64,000 bases of DNA from Lachnospiraceae bacterium. Its GTDB lineage: Bacteria > Bacillota > Clostridia > Lachnospirales > Lachnospiraceae. The stretch is from contig SVFN01000026.1 of the NCBI GenBank assembly GCA_015056815.1, forward strand, positions 1 through 64,000, written 5' to 3'. The notes below the pieces were generated by a model that saw nothing but the letters and a program-made list of their open reading frames with translations, did not search any database and was not told the origin of the DNA. This document shows positions 60,900-64,000 of this stretch, in pieces (position 1 is the stretch's first letter; every line of letters begins with the position of its first letter). A program made the translations under genes and the position numbers.

Positions 60900-62414
60900 A
60901 TGAAAAATTATAGATTATTGATGCTTACAACACTGATCATATCGGGCTGTTCGATGGTATACGAGCTGATCATCAGTGCTGTAAGCTCTTATCTTGTGGG
61001 TGACAGTACATTGCATTATTCGATCACTATCGGCCTTTATATGTTTGCCATGGGAATCGGTTCCTATTTATCAAAGTTTATAAAAAGCGATCTGTTTAAC
61101 TGGTTTGCAAATATAGAAATAGGAGTGGGTTTGATCGGTGGTCTGAGCTCGCTCCTTCTTTTTTTGTCAAACCTGTATCTGGAATCCTATGAAATTGTCA
61201 TGTATATTGAAATCGTTCTGATCGGGACACTGGTCGGTGCTGAAATACCGATACTGACACGTATTATAGAAAATGATAAGAGGGATCTTCGGATCACCCT
61301 GTCAAGTCTGTTCAGCTTTGATTATATCGGCGGACTGATCGGAGCGGTTGCCTTTCCGCTTCTGCTTATGCCGAAGCTGGGGTTTTTTGCAACTTCCTTT
61401 ATGGCGGGAACCTTTAATCTGATCTGCGCGACCATGATCGTTTATAAGTATCAGAACAGAATCCGGGGATGCCGTTATTATAAGCTGGTTACCGTGCTGC
61501 TTATGGTCGCCATGATGTCCGGCATGCTTACGGCGGAGAACATCGGTAATTATGTTGAAAACGGATTGTACCGGGATACGGTTATCCTGTCTGAGCAGTC
61601 GCCCTATCAGAAAATCGTGGTGACCAGGCATAAGGATGATATAAGACTGTATATCGATGGAAATGTACAGTTTTCTTCAAAGGATGAATACCGGTATCAT
61701 GAGGCACTGGTACATATTCCGATGAGTGTAACAAAGGATCGCTCGGAGGTTCTGGTTCTTGGAGGCGGTGATGGAATGGCGGCAAGAGAACTGCTCAAAT
61801 ATCCGGATACCCACATTACCATGATCGACCTTGACAGTGAGATGACAGATCTTTGCAGAGAGAATCAGGTAATCACAGAGCTGAATCAGGGATCCTTGAG
61901 CTCGGACCGGGTTACGGTGATCAATATGGATGCTTATGAGTATCTGGAGAACTGTGAGCAGAAATACGGAGCAGTGATTGTAGATCTGCCGGATCCGAAT
62001 AATGAAGCACTCGCAAAACTGTATTCGAATGTTTTTTATCGAATGTGCGGAAATGTACTGAAAGAAGATGGTGTATTAAACGTACAGTCTACGAGTCCCT
62101 ATTATGCGGCCAAATCCTTCTGGTGTGTTGCCAAAACCCTTGAGAGTGAGGGATTTGCGGTCATGCCTTACCACTTACAGGTGCCGGCATTCGGAGACTG
62201 GGGATTTAATATGGCTGTAAAGGGCGAGAAACCGGATCCTGCCCGGATGAAGCTTTCCGTTGAGACCCGATATCTGACAGAAGAAAATATCCCTGCACTT
62301 TTTTGCTTCGGCAAGGATGAACAGCCTGCTGAAGGGGAAACGGTGGAAGTCAATCATCTTACCAGACCGGTCATGATACAGTACTATAATGATGCGGTCA
62401 GAAACTGGGAGTAA
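60900..62414 (+). CDS. membrane-fused spermidine-synthase-like aminopropyltransferase (504 aa)
   Basis: Six or seven N-terminal membrane helices (~1-215, beginning LLMLTTLIISGCSMVYELII) lead to a SpeE-like methyltransferase fold (~225-500). It has VLVLGGGDGMAARELLKYPD (dcSAM site), MIDLDSEM, and VDLPDPNNEALAKLY in place of the usual DSTDP. The enzyme would transfer aminopropyl groups at the membrane using dcSAM from SpeD. Tyr in KYGAVIVDL and the downstream W/F-rich stretch line the amine pocket. The long membrane part is absent from normal SpeE, suggesting a membrane-bound or exported acceptor. Confidence 0.85.
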   Translation: MKNYRLLMLTTLIISGCSMVYELIISAVSSYLVGDSTLHYSITIGLYMFAMGIGSYLSKFIKSDLFNWFANIEIGVGLIGGLSSLLLFLSNLYLESYEIVMYIEIVLIGTLVGAEIPILTRIIENDKRDLRITLSSLFSFDYIGGLIGAVAFPLLLMPKLGFFATSFMAGTFNLICATMIVYKYQNRIRGCRYYKLVTVLLMVAMMSGMLTAENIGNYVENGLYRDTVILSEQSPYQKIVVTRHKDDIRLYIDGNVQFSSKDEYRYHEALVHIPMSVTKDRSEVLVLGGGDGMAARELLKYPDTHITMIDLDSEMTDLCRENQVITELNQGSLSSDRVTVINMDAYEYLENCEQKYGAVIVDLPDPNNEALAKLYSNVFYRMCGNVLKEDGVLNVQSTSPYYAAKSFWCVAKTLESEGFAVMPYHLQVPAFGDWGFNMAVKGEKPDPARMKLSVETRYLTEENIPALFCFGKDEQPAEGETVEVNHLTRPVMIQYYNDAVRNWE

Positions 62415-62470
62415 AGAGAGGTTTGTTTCGAATCACGGTTTCGATGCACAGATCATTTTGTGATTTCCTA

Positions 62471-62500
62471 TTGACGAGTCAGTTTTACGGATGCTAAAAT
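62471..62500 (+). promoter_or_regulatory. promoter of the MFS efflux unit
   Basis: TTGACG (62471-62476), 18-base spacer, TAAAAT (62495-62500). The transcript would begin near 62507 and carry the leader ORF and attenuator described next. Confidence 0.75.
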
Positions 62501-62544
62501 AATGAAGATTTGTAACATGGTTTATTTTTAAAAGGAGCGTACAT

Positions 62545-62646
62545 ATGAGTTGGAAAACATGCAATATCCATCTGATGAAAGGTAACAATTCAGACCTTTA
62601 CGGGGATAGTGCGCTCTTTTTCAGAGTTTGTATCAGGAAAGACTGA
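62545..62646 (+). CDS. 33-aa leader peptide of the MFS gene
   Basis: MSWKTCNIHLMKGNNSDLYG plus DSALFFRVCIRKD is read from an ATG 7 bases after AAAAGGAG. A perfect CCCAAA-GATTA-TTTGGG hairpin (62647-62663) starts right after its stop codon. The ORF lies between promoter and attenuator, the layout of ribosome-sensing leaders ahead of antibiotic-resistance genes. A drug-stalled ribosome here would change downstream folding (inference). Confidence 0.65.
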   Translation: MSWKTCNIHLMKGNNSDLYGDSALFFRVCIRKD

Positions 62647-62688
62647 CCCAAAGATTATTTGGGGACAGACCGAATCAGAATGCATTAT

Positions 62689-62729
62689 CTCCTTATTCTT
62701 TTCAATATAAAGATTAAGGAGATTTTTTT
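62689..62729 (+). terminator. attenuator: terminator-like stem that masks the MFS ribosome site
   Basis: CTCCTTATTCTTT (62689-62701) pairs with AAAGATTAAGGAG (62709-62721) with one mismatch and loop TCAATAT, followed by seven T residues (62723-62729) that end directly at the MFS start codon. The 3' arm contains the MFS Shine-Dalgarno TAAGGAG, so folding can both stop transcription and block translation. The same 5' arm can alternatively pair with AAGGAG of the leader ORF's own ribosome site (62530-62537). Confidence 0.8.
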
Positions 62730-63818
62730 ATGAATACAGAAAAAACAAGAAAACAGATCAAAATATTATTATTATTAGACTGCACAGGCTGCTTCATGAT
62801 CGCAGGAGCTTCGTGGGTGGCACTTTTGGCAGCAAGAGGATTCAGCGCGATCCAGATTGGTTTTGCAGAGAGCATTTTTCATGTTGCGAGCATGAGCTTT
62901 GAAATCCCCTCCGGAGCCATTGCGGATGTGTTTGGAAGGAAAAAGACCCTGCTGGCAGGGCGGGTGATGGCAGTTATAGCCACTGTTTTAATGATTTTCT
63001 CAGATGGTTTTTTGTCCGTTGCCATTGCTATGGTTGCAAGCGCATTCAGCTATAATCTGGCTTCTGGTACGAGGGAAGCACTTGCCTACGATACGTTAAA
63101 AGAGGCCGGGATCGAAAGAGAATATGATAAATTTGCTGCAAACGATATGGTCATTTACCAGCTGACCAGTTCCTTCGCCACACTGCTTGCGGGACTGGCG
63201 CTGTATCTGGGATATCGCAGAGCATATCTGGCGGATCTTGCGGTCACACTTGCTTCGCTGTGGATCGCTGTGGGACTTAAAGAAGTAAAAAGCGGTCTGT
63301 CGGAAGAGCTCGGCATAGTACGCCGGTTTAAGGAAGTCGCGCATGAGAGTGCAGTCTTTTTAAAATCAAATGGAGCGGCGAGAAGAATGATCGCGTTCAG
63401 TGCCCTGACCAGTGCGGTAGCGGTTCTGATTTTGTTCTTTTTACAGGCAAGGCTGACAAATGTCGGACTTAAGGGGATATGGCTTGGCCCTGCATTGTTT
63501 GTTATGGGTCTCGGTTCGGCGCTTGGTGCAAAAGTGAACGGAGCCGTAAATGGTAAAAGCTATCGAAAGGTCGGCATTTGCTGTGCGATCGGAGTATTAA
63601 TCTGCATCATTTCTGTCTTTACAGGGAATATTTATCTTATGGTCGCGGGTGGTTTTACAGGAGCTGTTGCGGAAAGTCTGCTCTGCGTCAGGACGGATGT
63701 GCTGCTCAACAGCATGATCCCCTCCGAACAGAGAGCGACGTTGATTTCCGTCAACTCTTTCACTTACTCGGTCTTCATGATCGTACTTTCACCGGTGTTT
63801 GGCGTGTTGTTTTCCTGA
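62730..63818 (+). CDS. MFS efflux transporter, attenuator-controlled (362 aa)
   Basis: About eleven membrane helices are visible. The MFS motif A between helices 2 and 3 reads GAIADVFGRKKTLLAGRVMA. DLAVTLASLWIAVG and GPALFVMGLGSALGAKVNGA mark later helices. It probably exports a drug. At 362 residues it is shorter than the usual ~400 and stops directly after SPVFGVLFS, inside what should be the last helices; an open frame continues in another phase to 63859, so a C-terminal frameshift is possible. It is preceded by TAAGGAG, part of the attenuator stem. Confidence 0.82.
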   Translation: MNTEKTRKQIKILLLLDCTGCFMIAGASWVALLAARGFSAIQIGFAESIFHVASMSFEIPSGAIADVFGRKKTLLAGRVMAVIATVLMIFSDGFLSVAIAMVASAFSYNLASGTREALAYDTLKEAGIEREYDKFAANDMVIYQLTSSFATLLAGLALYLGYRRAYLADLAVTLASLWIAVGLKEVKSGLSEELGIVRRFKEVAHESAVFLKSNGAARRMIAFSALTSAVAVLILFFLQARLTNVGLKGIWLGPALFVMGLGSALGAKVNGAVNGKSYRKVGICCAIGVLICIISVFTGNIYLMVAGGFTGAVAESLLCVRTDVLLNSMIPSEQRATLISVNSFTYSVFMIVLSPVFGVLFS

Positions 63819-63855
63819 AAGATAAAGAACAGGTCAGAGTGTATATGGATTTTAC

Positions 63856-63884
63856 ATGACAAAATACAAGCTCTATATTATAAT
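63856..63884 (+). promoter_or_regulatory. promoter at the right end
   Basis: ATGACA (63856-63861), 17-base spacer, TATAAT (63879-63884). Transcription would start at about 63891, exactly where the folded leader begins. Confidence 0.75.
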
Positions 63885-63890
63885 AAAACT

Positions 63891-63957
63891 GTGTCTGCCC
63901 GGCGATACCGATTTGCCGGACACCCGTTTCGGGTGAGCCGGAGTCGGGCAAAGACAG
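63891..63957 (+). promoter_or_regulatory. compact three-stem RNA leader, candidate riboswitch
   Basis: Outer stem GTCT (63893-63896)/AGAC (63952-63955) plus GCCC (63897-63900)/GGGC (63946-63949); inner hairpins CCGGC (63899-63903)/GCCGG (63915-63919) and CACCCG (63921-63926)/CGGGTG (63930-63935). A second GCCGG (63937-63941) could compete for the same CCGGC, allowing two folds. I could not assign a known class. An AAAAGGAG site at the window end implies the regulated gene starts just beyond base 64000. Confidence 0.5.
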
Positions 63958-64000
63958 TTATGGAAAAAGAAATACCGGTATTTGAAAAGAAAAGGAGAAA

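Noticed and set aside
63891-63957. guanidine (mini-ykkC) or fluoride riboswitch
   Set aside because: The paired ACGR loops of mini-ykkC and the fluoride core are absent.

Overview
The window looks like chromosome from a motile, low-to-mid GC anaerobic Firmicute, most likely a Lachnospiraceae (Roseburia/Eubacterium/Butyrivibrio-like gut clostridium). The reasons are AGGAGG-type ribosome sites, TTGACA-17-TATAAT promoters, a T-box in front of tyrS, a flagellin/FliS pair next to a Gram-positive-style Tad pilus cluster, a BofA-like protein, glgB, and several family types (DUF6273, DUF5702, DUF6382, DUF3169, DUF6240) that I associate with this group. No database search was possible; all family names come from reading the translations.

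Layout. 1-98: tail of an IS200/IS605-type TnpB with a terminal hairpin. 136-7347: a small ORF, two membrane sensor proteins (one histidine kinase-like with a poor ATPase, one with a recognisable ATPase), a NarL/LuxR response regulator and a 1004-aa secreted DUF6273/Fn3 protein with internal duplications. 7513-14951: acetyltransferases, a PPP-type phosphatase, tRNA-Pro(AGG), a HAD phosphatase, a homocysteine methyltransferase/MTHFR fusion, a MerR regulator with its 19-bp-spacer promoter, and two unknown AT-rich ORFs. 14952-15522: a non-coding stretch holding a histidine kinase H-box fossil, two terminators and a promoter with repeated operator half-sites. 15523-18502: XRE regulator, DUF3169 membrane protein, M50 protease, a 25-aa peptide ORF too short for normal gene callers, and a membrane-anchored PEBP protein, all tightly coupled. 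18608-26424: tRNA-Lys(CTT), tatD, rsmA, a 1232-aa protein with a decayed AAA domain, glgB.

26571-31433: FliK-like DUF6240 protein, flagellin, FliS, BofA-like protein. 31712-41258: a Tad/Flp pilus locus (TadZ, TadA, TadB, TadC-like, Flp pilin, DUF5702, TadE-like proteins, prepilin peptidase, FHA protein). 41436-49989: rhomboid, flavodoxin-SCP2 protein, HIT protein, then TetR, MMPL transporter, YhgE/Pip-like protein and a membrane protein. 50321-51241: a secreted Ala/Lys-rich protein made of 40-residue repeats. 51251-52926: T-box(Tyr) and tyrS. 53007-58303: a VWA-like protein and a glycerol/G3P operon (GlpA-like, second FAD oxidoreductase, DUF1667, glpK).

58599-62414: a 32-aa peptide ORF followed by speD, DUF4178, DUF350 and a membrane-fused spermidine-synthase-like protein. 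This looks like a membrane-linked polyamine system, not ordinary polyamine synthesis. 62471-63818: an MFS efflux gene behind a 33-codon leader ORF and a hairpin that both hides its Shine-Dalgarno site and ends in seven T residues, a classic attenuation layout. 63856-64000: a strong promoter followed at once by a three-stem RNA leader for a gene that begins beyond the window.

Best candidates for new biology are the XRE/DUF3169/M50/25-aa peptide/PEBP cassette, the 40-residue repeat protein with its structured leader, the membrane-linked polyamine cassette, and the two uncharacterised RNA leaders at the right end.
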